Assembly (NCBI GenBank): GCA_003487005.1
Contig: DNFG01000463.1
Coordinates: 1 to 7,850 of the forward strand
DNA length: 7,850 nucleotides
From: Bryobacterales bacterium
GTDB lineage: Bacteria > Acidobacteriota > Terriglobia > Bryobacterales > Bryobacteraceae
Direction of reading: 5' to 3'
How positions within the stretch are numbered: the first letter of the stretch is position 1; every line of letters begins with the position of its first letter. Below, piece after piece: positions 1-6,166 of this stretch. Position numbers and translations under genes: made by a program. The notes below the pieces were generated by a model. The model saw only the letters and a list, made by a program, of their open reading frames with translations, ran no database searches and had not been told where the DNA came from.

Positions 1-17
1 GTGTGCTCTTCCGATCT
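1..17 (+). other. Residual Illumina adapter sequence (artefact)
   Basis: The first 17 bases, GTGTGCTCTTCCGATCT, are identical to the 3' end of the standard TruSeq read-2 adapter. This is not genomic DNA. It shows that the left edge is a contig end where reads were not fully trimmed, so the truncation of the first gene is a sequencing artefact. The gene's reading frame happens to stay open through these bases, so an automatic annotation could append false residues to its C-terminus. Confidence 0.95.
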
Positions 18-1750
18 AGGACCCGCGCCAGGCGCTCCGCGCCCGCGCCGCGCGTCAGCAGCGTCTCCTTCTCCGCGCGGTAGCCGGGATTCATACCGCG
101 CGCTCCGAGGTACTGAAATGCGGCGAAATCGGGGTCGTCGAACGGCAAATCCTCGTAAAAAGTGACCACTCCGCCGCGCTCTACGAGTTCCTTCTGCAGC
201 GTTCGCGTGTCCACTTTCCGGGGCTGCACCTTCGTGGTGATGGCCAGATGCGCGGCCAGGCCCGACGCCTCGCCCAGAGCGACGAAGACAGGCTCCATCC
301 GCAGCGCATTGTACGCGACATGGCTGCACGAACAGGCGACCGGCACCAGCAATCCGTCGATTTTTTGCGGCACCAGGATGCCGTAGGGCACCTGAAACGG
401 CTCGTGATCGACGTAAAAATAGCCCTCGCGGACCCCCGGATGCGCCGGATCATACTTATGATGGCCGTGGGGGTCGAACGCCCATTCGATCGTCGTGATC
501 GAATCGGGACGGACGCGCGTCCGCTGCAGCGCCGGGTCGAGATCGGCATCGCGCTGGGTGATCGTCGCTTCGCCCACGATTCGCCGCCCCTGCCGGACGT
601 AAACCTGTTTCGGCATGTGGCCGTTGTCGGTCCATTCGTCTCGATGCCAGCCATACTGGAGCGAATCCTGGCGCATCGCCTCGGGCACTTCAGGATCATT
701 CTGCAAGAGCCAGATCAGGCCCACATTGTGGCTGAGATACCGCTGGTAGATCTCCCGCCGCCGCGCCAGCGTGGCCGTTGGCCATTCCCAGTTGTCCTCG
801 GCCAGATCGAGCGATTCCTTCGGCACGCCCGTCTTCGGGTTGGGGTGATCGCTGTTCAGTTCAAACCGCCCGCGCGGCATTGGAAACACCTGAATGATGT
901 TCCGGAACGTCGTCGCCTTGCCCGAGCGGATGTCCTCGAGCACCCAGTGGTAGTCGTCGCGGTTGTAATTCGCAGGCTTTTCGATGGGCACCCGCTTGTC
1001 CGGATCATTCGTGACGTGGAACCGGAAACAGTAGGCTTGCGTGGCGTTGTCGGCTTCGCCGGTGGACCCGGGCAGCAGTTCCGACGACCGGAAAAGCATG
1101 TAGATCTTCCCGGCGTGGGGTTCGTCGAACTCGGCGCGGCTTTCGCGTCCGGTCCGGAACGGCGCGCCCGCGGCCGCCGCCAGATCGCCTTCGTAGGTGG
1201 CGTCGATGAACATGCTGGCGTCCAACTGCACCTCGGCCCCGCCGGCAGCAGCGAGCACGATGCCCGTCAACCGCCCGCCGTCCACGACCGCGCGGCGCAG
1301 TTCATGGCTCAACATCAGCTGAATCCGCCCTTCCTGCCCGTCGATCATGTCCCGGAAGACCTTCGCCGCCGCGTTGGCTTCATACCAATACCCGTTGCGG
1401 CAGAGTTTGACGTTCGGCTGTTCGGGATTGCCTTCGTCGATCGCTTCGTAGTGCTTCAAAATCCGCCGCGTGTACTCGTACCAAAGCCCGCCGACCGCCT
1501 GGCGCTTGCCGATATCGGCATTGGTGAGGCCGTTGGCGACGATCCCGCCGATGTGGTCGTAGTGATCGCAGAGGAGCACGCTCCGGCCCATCCGGGCGGC
1601 CGAGACGGCGGCGGCGATGCCACCGGGCGTCGCGCCATAAACGACGACTTCCACCCGCCGCCGGGGTGGTCCGCAAGCCGCCGCCCCCAGCGCTGCGGCC
1701 GTCAGCGCGCCGCCCAATAGTGTCCGTCTCGAGATTGGTGTCCTGTCCAT
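18..1750 (-). CDS. FAD-dependent oxidoreductase, exported, 3' end missing
   Basis: About 577 codons are visible and the C-terminus is lost at the contig end. Residues 1-26 look like a Tat signal: SRRTLLGG at 7-14, then an Ala/Leu-rich stretch ending in Cys26, which could be a weak lipobox (AAAC). A Rossmann FAD-binding motif follows at 39-55 (GATPGGIAAAVSAARMG), then HIGGIVANGL at about 66-75, DATYEGDL at 183-190, and near the C-terminus the block QVPYGILVPQKIDGLLVPV followed by SHVAYNALRMEP. These are hallmarks of the FAD_oxidored family (PF12831 type), common in Acidobacteria and Planctomycetes, often near polysaccharide genes. The substrate cannot be told from sequence. The start is the ATG complementary to 1748-1750. 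It has no Shine-Dalgarno but sits just downstream of a promoter-like pair. A 490-codon open frame on the other strand is a shadow. Confidence 0.9.
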
Positions 1751-1759
1751 GGTGCGCCG

Positions 1760-1788
1760 ATTCTATCAATCGCCGCCGTGCGGGTCAC
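1760..1788 (-). promoter_or_regulatory. Possible sigma70-type promoter for the FAD oxidoreductase
   Basis: Read on the minus strand, GTGACC (1788-1783) and TAGAAT (1765-1760) are separated by exactly 17 nt. They resemble TTGACA and TATAAT. The expected transcription start, about 7 nt after the -10 box, lies near 1753, only a few bases before the ATG at 1750. No Shine-Dalgarno precedes that ATG, so the mRNA may be leaderless. This is inferred from spacing and resemblance only. Confidence 0.35.
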
Positions 1789-1814
1789 GCGCGGCACGAT
1801 TGCGCGGCCCTTCA

Positions 1815-1834
1815 TGCGACAATGCGAAGTCGCA
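1815..1834. repeat. Short inverted repeat before the channel gene
   Basis: TGCGAC (1815-1820) and GTCGCA (1829-1834) form a 6-bp stem around an 8-nt loop. The stem ends one base before the channel start codon at 1836, in the 85-nt divergent spacer. It could be an operator half-site pair or an mRNA hairpin that affects initiation, or it could be chance. Confidence 0.3.
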
Positions 1835-1835
1835 A

Positions 1836-2627
1836 ATGAGGGCAGGGGGATTGACGCCAAGCAAGGAAAAACTCAACGCCGGCCTTGAAATCCTGGTCAT
1901 GATGGCCGCCATGGCCACCATCCCCGTCGTGGTTCTCGAAGGGCGCGGCATGGGGTCGCAGTGGACCGAACTCGCCAACTGGGTGATCTGGTTCTGCTTC
2001 CTGATCGCGCTGTTCGTCGGCACCCTGCAGAGCGAGAACCGTCTCGCCCACCTGCGGCGGCATCCCATCGACCTGCTCGTCGTCATCCTGTCGTTCCCGA
2101 TGCTGCCCGAGTTGCTGGCGCTGTCGCGGATGGCCCGATTCACGCGCCTGCTGCGCGTGGTCCGGGTGGTGGTCACCTCGCTGCGCTCGATGCGCGCCCT
2201 CAAAGCCACCATCGGCCGCCGCGAACTGCTTTACGTCGGCTCACTCTGCGTGGTTTTGGTGGTGACCGCCTCGATCACGCTTGTCGTGCTGGAACCGGAA
2301 ACGGTCGGCGGCAGTTTCGCCAACGCGCTCTGGTGGTCGGCGGTGACCGTCACTACCGTCGGCTACGGCGACATCTCCCCGACCACCACCATCAGCCGTG
2401 TCGCTGCGATCGTCATCATGCTGGCCGGCCTCGGGGTCATTTCCACTCTGAGCGCTTCCATTGCCGCGTACTTCATCGATCAGGGCAAACAGTCCGAACT
2501 CGATCAACTCCACGAACGCCTCGAACGGATCGAGGCGCTGCTGCAGCAGCAGGTGGTGCAGCGGCGCGACACCGGAGGAGGCGATTCTCCGCGAGGGGAT
2601 GAAGAAAATGTCCGAAGCCGCCGATAA
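1836..2627 (+). CDS. Voltage-gated-type potassium channel (6TM)
   Basis: This 263-residue inner-membrane protein should be a tetrameric K+ channel. Hydrophobic helices lie at about 15-34 (S1), 46-64 (S2), 77-94 (S3, with the typical Asp79), 131-152 (S5) and 186-214 (S6). S4 carries Arg at 98, 101, 104, 107 and 110, every third residue, as in real voltage sensors, with further Arg at 117 and 120. The pore loop (160-180) holds the selectivity filter TTVGYGD at 173-179. After S6 comes a short coiled-coil-like tail (219-242, QLHERLERIEALLQQQ) that may help tetramerise; no RCK or cyclic-nucleotide domain is present. The frame is open back to an ATG at 1749, but that overlaps the divergent gene's start codon and adds a polar, unconserved-looking stretch, so I prefer 1836. 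No clear Shine-Dalgarno supports either. The next gene overlaps its end by 20 nt. Whether it is opened by voltage is inferred. Confidence 0.9.
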   Translation: MRAGGLTPSKEKLNAGLEILVMMAAMATIPVVVLEGRGMGSQWTELANWVIWFCFLIALFVGTLQSENRLAHLRRHPIDLLVVILSFPMLPELLALSRMARFTRLLRVVRVVVTSLRSMRALKATIGRRELLYVGSLCVVLVVTASITLVVLEPETVGGSFANALWWSAVTVTTVGYGDISPTTTISRVAAIVIMLAGLGVISTLSASIAAYFIDQGKQSELDQLHERLERIEALLQQQVVQRRDTGGGDSPRGDEENVRSRR

Positions 2628-3189
2628 GAAGACCGGGAGGCCCAGTCGAATGCCGCTCAGCCAGGATGTTGAACAACGGGGATTGTGGCGTGATCTCTCC
2701 ATGCTTGGGGCGGGCGTGGACTGGAGCGCCGGGCCCGCGGACCTGCTTCGGGGCCGCGGCATCGAGGAGTACGCCCGCTGGCTGGCCTGGCTGTTGCGCG
2801 TCGTCCGCGACCCCGGACATGTTCTGCCCCTGCTGGGGATGGACTCCCCGGCCGCCGTGCAGATGTGCGGCGCGGCGCCGGCCGAAGCGCTGCCGGTGGG
2901 TGCGTGGGTCCTCGTCCGGTTCCCGGGGAAGGCCTTTGTGGCTGTCCGCCTGGGCGGTGAACCGGCGCTGCCTCATCTGATCGAACGCGCCGCCGTGACC
3001 GGTTTGCCGGTTTGGCGGGCGCGATTCAATACGCGGGAGTCCTTCGATGCACTGGCCCAGCGCATCAAGGCGGCCTGTTCGTTTCTGGCGCAGCATCGCG
3101 GCTGGGAAGCCGCCGGGGTGGCTGCTTACTTCGCCCTGTGCGCGGGGGCGGATGCCACGGGCCTGGCTTCGGAGACCGATTCCGCCTGA
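2608..3189 (+). CDS. Hypothetical protein translationally coupled to the channel
   Basis: I do not recognise this 193-residue protein. It looks soluble: no signal peptide and no convincing membrane helix. It is rich in Trp, Arg, Ala and Leu. A helical segment at about 53-67 (EEYARWLAWLLRVVR) is followed by a likely beta strand at 98-115 (GAWVLVRFPGKAFVAVRLGG) and an Ala-rich C-terminal helix at about 146-182. The ATG at 2608 has AGGGG at 2594-2598 at 9-nt spacing; the ATG at 2599 is an alternative with poorer spacing. Both lie inside the channel gene, so the two genes overlap by 20-29 nt and are probably co-translated. That makes a channel-related role possible, but this rests on position alone. 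It ends 10 nt from the convergent rlmH. Confidence 0.72.
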   Translation: MSEAADKKTGRPSRMPLSQDVEQRGLWRDLSMLGAGVDWSAGPADLLRGRGIEEYARWLAWLLRVVRDPGHVLPLLGMDSPAAVQMCGAAPAEALPVGAWVLVRFPGKAFVAVRLGGEPALPHLIERAAVTGLPVWRARFNTRESFDALAQRIKAACSFLAQHRGWEAAGVAAYFALCAGADATGLASETDSA

Positions 3190-3199
3190 TTTGCCACCG

Positions 3200-3619
3200 T
3201 CAGCGTCCGTAAGGGTGGTTGTTCATCGCCGCGAGCGCGCGGTAGATCTGCTCGGCCAGCACTGCGCGCGCCAGTTCGTGAGGCAGCGTCAAGGGCGTCA
3301 GGGAGAGCAGCATGTCCGCCCGCGAACGCCATTCGGGCGGGAGTCCGTCATGGCCGCCCACCAGGAACACGAGGTCGCGCGCCTCGAGCCGCGTACTCTC
3401 CACCAATCCCTGAAATTGCGCGGAAGTGAACTTCTCTCCGGCCGGGTCCAAAAAGACCTTCAGTGCCGCCGGGTGCCGCTGGAACAGGTCGAACCGGCGG
3501 GGATCGATCTCCGCCATCCGGCAGGCGAGGAACCGGCTTGAGCGTTTGATGTACTCCTGTGCGAGGGCGTTGGCGTGCGCGTCGCGGCGGCGTCCGACAA
3601 AGAGCAGGTGCAGGGTCAT
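3200..3619 (-). CDS. rlmH: 23S rRNA (pseudouridine1915-N3)-methyltransferase RlmH
   Basis: RlmH is a small SPOUT-fold enzyme that methylates N3 of pseudouridine 1915 in helix 69 of 23S rRNA, acting as a homodimer on assembled 70S ribosomes and using S-adenosylmethionine. The 139-residue product shows the family signatures: LDPAGEKFTSAQF at 57-69, the SAM-binding loop FLVGGHDGLP at 85-94, LPHELAR at 112-118, and the C-terminal block EQIYRALAAMNNHPYGR at 123-139. It is somewhat shorter than the usual 155-160 residues; the shortfall appears to be in the N-terminal third, before the LDPAGE motif. I chose the ATG at 3619, where family similarity begins (MTLHLLFVGRR). The longer frame to 3700 reads back through the methyltransferase gene. 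It begins 7 nt after that gene's stop, so the two are probably one leftward operon. Confidence 0.95.
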   Translation of the reverse strand: MTLHLLFVGRRRDAHANALAQEYIKRSSRFLACRMAEIDPRRFDLFQRHPAALKVFLDPAGEKFTSAQFQGLVESTRLEARDLVFLVGGHDGLPPEWRSRADMLLSLTPLTLPHELARAVLAEQIYRALAAMNNHPYGR

Positions 3620-3626
3620 CGGATGG

Positions 3627-4589
3627 TCACCGGAGCGGCAATTGCGAGAGGTAGTCGCGTGACGAAGTGAAGGCGATGGTCCGGCATCGCTCGAATCCAA
3701 GGCGGGCCACGCGGATCATCGTCCGGCCCCACACGCGGGGCGAGACATAGTAACGGGCAACCGACCGCCCGCGCTCCTGGGCCGCCAGCAGGCCGGCGGC
3801 CCCCGGCAGCGGATGCACCGTGTGTGCCGGTCCCGGACGGAACACCCCCCAGACAATGCCCCCATCGCGGGACGCCCGGCATTCGATGGTCACGAATCCT
3901 GCCGCGTGGGCCGCCAGCTCCAGGTTGGCGGGGTTGAAGTGGACGAGATGGGCGGGATGAAAGCGGTTTCGGGGGTGGATGTGTGCGAATCCGGAATTGG
4001 GCACCTCGACGGCCAGCAAACCGGCGGGCGCGAGCAGAGTCCGGAACCGGGACAGCGCCTGGACCGGGTCCGGGTGGTGTTCGAGGACATGAAAGCACGA
4101 AATGCCGGCGAACGGCCCCGAGGATGTGGGCAGGTCCTCGATGAACCCTTGCCGGACCGGTATCCCGAGATCGTCACGAATGTAGGCGGCATAGCCCTGA
4201 TTCGGTTCGAGGGCGAGAACATCCAGGCCGTGGCGCTGCATCAGAAAGGCGAATTCGCCGCTGCCGGCGCCGGCGTCGAGCCAGGGGCCAGTGTCCGGCA
4301 AATGGGGCAGAAGCCAGTTCAGCCGGTCGCGCGCCGCCCGGGCGGCGCGCAGGACATGATGCGCCTTGGGCTTCGCCACGCCTTTGTATTCCAGCCGGTA
4401 CTGTTTCTCGTAAAAGGCGCGCAACTGTTCGGGCGACGGCAGAGGGTCGGAGCGGTACAGCCCGCAGCTCAGGCAAAGCAGAGTAGTGAGCGGGCGGCGA
4501 TGGCGGTCCAGGCGTCCGGCGACGGTTGCCTGCGCCGAGCCACACAGCGGGCAGGTGGATCGGGTTTCCTGCATGAAATCGCTCATCAT
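3627..4589 (-). CDS. Class I SAM-dependent methyltransferase with N-terminal zinc ribbon
   Basis: The 320-residue product begins with a small zinc-ribbon-like module (CPLCG at 13-17 and CLSCG at 39-43). A helical linker rich in Ala and Arg (about 76-93) follows, then a Rossmann methyltransferase domain of the Methyltransf_11/23 type. Motif I is LDAGAGSGEF at 104-113, the acidic residue that binds the SAM ribose is Glu128 (ALEPN), and motif post-II is HVLEHHPDP at 167-175. The C-terminal 100 residues are less typical. Relatives with this ribbon-plus-methyltransferase layout often modify sugars or lipids of the cell surface, but no substrate is evident. The start is ATG-ATG at 4589/4586; neither has a strong Shine-Dalgarno. 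The frame stays open to about 5549, but that extension is antisense to the DHH gene. rlmH follows after 7 nt. Confidence 0.88.
   Translation of the reverse strand: MMSDFMQETRSTCPLCGSAQATVAGRLDRHRRPLTTLLCLSCGLYRSDPLPSPEQLRAFYEKQYRLEYKGVAKPKAHHVLRAARAARDRLNWLLPHLPDTGPWLDAGAGSGEFAFLMQRHGLDVLALEPNQGYAAYIRDDLGIPVRQGFIEDLPTSSGPFAGISCFHVLEHHPDPVQALSRFRTLLAPAGLLAVEVPNSGFAHIHPRNRFHPAHLVHFNPANLELAAHAAGFVTIECRASRDGGIVWGVFRPGPAHTVHPLPGAAGLLAAQERGRSVARYYVSPRVWGRTMIRVARLGFERCRTIAFTSSRDYLSQLPLR
4329..4350. repeat. Perfect 22-bp GC palindrome inside the methyltransferase gene
   Basis: GCGCGCCGCCC (4329-4339) is followed directly by its exact reverse complement (4340-4350), with CCCGGG at the centre. All 22 bases are G or C. 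It lies in the Ala/Arg-rich linker of the methyltransferase (near residues 80-87, in VLRAARAARDRL), so part of the symmetry may come from alternating GCC and CGC codons. As RNA it would form a very stable hairpin on either strand. Confidence 0.85.
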
Positions 4590-4682
4590 AGCGAAGTTCC
4601 GGTGCTGGTTGCGCGATGACCGCACAATGGGCCATTCTAGAAGGTTTCCCCGCCCGCCCGGTGGAACGGGGCCGACATCTTC
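4590..4682. promoter_or_regulatory. Divergent promoter region, methyltransferase / DHH gene
   Basis: This 93-nt spacer separates two divergently transcribed genes, so it should hold promoters for both. On the plus strand TTGCGC (4609-4614) and CATTCT (4633-4638) are 18 nt apart, a weak promoter resemblance. I see no clear minus-strand promoter and no operator symmetry. Its role follows from gene arrangement rather than from a motif. Confidence 0.4.
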
Positions 4683-5651
4683 ATGAAAGTACGAATTCTC
4701 TACCACGACCACTGCTTTGACGGCGCCGCTTCGGCCGCCTACTTCAACCGGTTCGTGCAGGCCCGGTTCTATCCCGCGGCGGAGTTTGCCTTCACCGGCA
4801 TGGCGCACAAGGCGGCGCAGCTGTTCGAGCCGGAACTGTTCGACGGCGACGTCAATGCGATTGTCGACTTCAAGTATTCGCCCGACGAACGGCTGACGTG
4901 GTGGTTTGACCACCACCAGAGCGCCTTTCTGACGCCCGAGGATCAGGCTCATTACGAGTCCACCCGCGACGGGCGGAAGCTGTATCTGGACATCACATCC
5001 CGATCCTGCACGAAGTACATCGCAAGGATCGCGAAAGAAGAGTATGGTTTCGAGGCGCCCGACCTCGCGGAACTGGTGCAGTGGGCCGACATCATCGACG
5101 GGGCGGTGTATGAACGCGCCGAAGTGCCGGTGGAGATGAAGGAACCGGCGCTCAAACTGGTGTTGGTGATCGAGGCGGCCAAGGGCAGCGAGACGGTCCA
5201 GCGGATCATCCGGCTGATGCAGCACCGGACGCTCAGCGAAATCATCGAGGACACAGCCATCCAGGAGCTCTACAAGCCGTTGCATGAGAGGCACTTGCGG
5301 TCGATCGACCTGATCGGGAAATTGGGGCACTGCGAGGGCGGGGTGATCCATTTTGACGTGGCGGACTATGACATGGAGGGGTACAACAAATTCGTGCCGT
5401 ATTACCTCTTCCCTCAGGGGACATACACGGTGAGTGTGAGTCTTTCGAGCTTCCGGACGAAGATTTCGGTGGGATCGAATCCGTGGGCGGCGGAGGAGCC
5501 AAGGCACAATCTGGCGACGATCTGTGAGCGGTACGGCGGAGGCGGGCATCCGCGGGTGGGTGCGATCAGCTTCGAACGGGATGAAGTGGCGCGGGCGCGA
5601 GAAGTGGCGAAGGTGATTGTGGAGGAACTGCGGGGAGAGCCATCCGCCTGA
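4683..5651 (+). CDS. DHH-family phosphoesterase
   Basis: This 322-residue protein is a metal-dependent phosphoesterase of the DHH superfamily, which includes RecJ, NrnA-type nanoRNases and pAp phosphatases. Metal-binding motifs are visible in order: YHDHCFDGAASAA at 7-19, VDF with Asp62, the name-giving DHH at 76-78 (WWFDHHQS), and WADIIDG with Asp136. The C-terminal substrate-binding DHHA1-like part ends in RYGGGGHPRVGAI at 283-295, a variant of the usual GGGHxxAAG. Length and architecture fit cytoplasmic nanoRNase/pAp phosphatase types. The first motif has the H-x-x-C-x-D-G form seen in a less studied branch, so the substrate (short RNA, pAp, or a cyclic-dinucleotide product) is open. The ATG at 4683 is the first in frame; GGAACGGGG at 4663-4671 is at best a weak, distant Shine-Dalgarno. 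Confidence 0.9.
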   Translation: MKVRILYHDHCFDGAASAAYFNRFVQARFYPAAEFAFTGMAHKAAQLFEPELFDGDVNAIVDFKYSPDERLTWWFDHHQSAFLTPEDQAHYESTRDGRKLYLDITSRSCTKYIARIAKEEYGFEAPDLAELVQWADIIDGAVYERAEVPVEMKEPALKLVLVIEAAKGSETVQRIIRLMQHRTLSEIIEDTAIQELYKPLHERHLRSIDLIGKLGHCEGGVIHFDVADYDMEGYNKFVPYYLFPQGTYTVSVSLSSFRTKISVGSNPWAAEEPRHNLATICERYGGGGHPRVGAISFERDEVARAREVAKVIVEELRGEPSA

Positions 5652-5709
5652 GTCACACGATCAGGTGAATTTGTTCAAAGTCGCGGGGGGATGCTCCGAT
5701 AAGCAGGAC

Positions 5710-5714
5710 AGGAG
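5710..5714 (+). promoter_or_regulatory. Shine-Dalgarno of the small acidic gene
   Basis: AGGAG lies 6 nt upstream of the ATG at 5721. It is one of the few clear ribosome binding sites in the window and is the main evidence that this short frame is translated. Confidence 0.7.
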
Positions 5715-5720
5715 CAAGGC

Positions 5721-5912
5721 ATGTTAACTGGCATCATCCTGACACGCGGGGCGCTGGAAGTGGCCGAGGAAGTGCGGCGCTATCTGGAGCTGGAGGAAGA
5801 CAACAACGGGGTTCCGGCAAGCAATGAGAAATGGGAGCCTGCCGATGAACTGGAGTTCGCGGTGCTGCTGGAAGAGGCGGGGCGGGTGTGCCGGCCGGGC
5901 CTCTCCGTGTGA
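5721..5912 (+). CDS. Small acidic protein of unknown function
   Basis: The 63-residue product has no family I recognise. It is strongly acidic (14 Asp/Glu against 6 Arg/Lys) and likely helical: a first segment around 10-27 (GALEVAEEVRRYLELEED), a polar turn, then a second around 41-55 (ADELEFAVLLEEAGR). It has a single Cys at 57 and no signal peptide. The case that it is real rests on a good Shine-Dalgarno, AGGAG at 5710-5714, 6 nt before the ATG, on codon use like its neighbours, and on a strong hairpin 20 nt after its stop. It starts 69 nt after the DHH gene and could share its transcript. Regulator, toxin-antitoxin partner or adaptor are all guesses. Confidence 0.65.
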   Translation: MLTGIILTRGALEVAEEVRRYLELEEDNNGVPASNEKWEPADELEFAVLLEEAGRVCRPGLSV

Positions 5913-5932
5913 TTGGGGACGGGGAAAAAGTG

Positions 5933-5957
5933 GGGCGGCCCCCTCCCGGGGCCGCCC
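5933..5957 (+). terminator. Strong GC hairpin, terminator-like
   Basis: GGGCGGCCCC (5933-5942) and GGGGCCGCCC (5948-5957) form a perfect 10-bp stem with a 5-nt loop, beginning 20 nt after the stop of the small acidic gene. It has no T-tract on the plus side (TGCTGTG follows), so it is not a canonical intrinsic terminator. It may work as a U-less terminator or as a 3'-end RNA-stabilising structure. Confidence 0.6.
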
Positions 5958-6101
5958 TGCTGTGAAGCCGGACCGCAGCATCCGGCGAAACGATCAAGCC
6001 AGGATTACCAGTTCCAACAATAGCGGGGGCGTGGTGTCATTTTCGTGAAAGCCGGACGAATCTTCGGAGAGAGCCGCAGGTGGAGTAGTGAAACGCAATT
6101 C

Positions 6102-6117
6102 TGGACGGGCTCGTCCA
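6102..6117. repeat. Small inverted repeat upstream of the BON-domain gene
   Basis: TGGACG (6102-6107) and CGTCCA (6112-6117) flank a 4-nt loop GGCT, about 50 nt before the BON-protein start. It could be a 5'-UTR hairpin or an operator. Short stems of this kind also occur by chance at this GC content. Confidence 0.3.
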
Positions 6118-6151
6118 AAGGTGCAGAGGGGATCAGTGATTTCCCGATGAC

Positions 6152-6159
6152 GAGGAGGG
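6152..6159 (+). promoter_or_regulatory. Strong Shine-Dalgarno of the BON-domain gene
   Basis: GAGGAGGG ends 7 nt before the ATG at 6167. It is the best ribosome binding site in the window and fixes this start. It suggests high translation of the BON protein. Confidence 0.8.
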
Positions 6160-6166
6160 CTCGAAA

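Larger units (their letters stand above)
5913..6166. other. Longest intergenic region (254 nt)
   Basis: Apart from the hairpin at 5933-5957, a small stem at 6102-6117 and the ribosome binding site at 6152-6159, I find no gene, tRNA-like fold or tandem repeat. It is less GC-rich than its surroundings (for example about 6000-6060), as expected if it holds the promoter of the BON-domain gene. I could not identify a convincing -35/-10 pair. Confidence 0.5.

Noticed and set aside
248..1720. A 490-codon open frame on the plus strand
   Set aside because: It lies wholly antisense to the FAD oxidoreductase, whose motifs are unmistakable. The product is an Arg/Pro/Val-rich string without a domain, as expected for a GC-rich shadow frame.
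1749..1835. Upstream ATG giving a 292-residue channel
   Set aside because: The extension overlaps the divergent gene's start codon, reads through the spacer and adds a polar stretch unlike a channel N-terminus.
1961..2602. A 213-codon plus-strand frame inside the channel gene
   Set aside because: It is an alternative frame of the channel gene, rich in Arg/His/Pro and with no domain. The channel frame has the TVGYGD filter and membrane helices.
3620..3700. A 166-residue RlmH with a longer N-terminus
   Set aside because: The extra 27 residues are read out of frame through the end of the methyltransferase gene, and RlmH similarity starts at the ATG at 3619.
4329..4350. Terminator inside the methyltransferase gene
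   Set aside because: The palindrome is in mid-gene with no T-tract on either side, so I list it as a palindrome only.
4590..5549. N-terminal extension of the methyltransferase to about 640 residues
   Set aside because: The added half is antisense to the DHH phosphoesterase. Methyltransferase-like sequence begins only with the zinc ribbon just after 4589.
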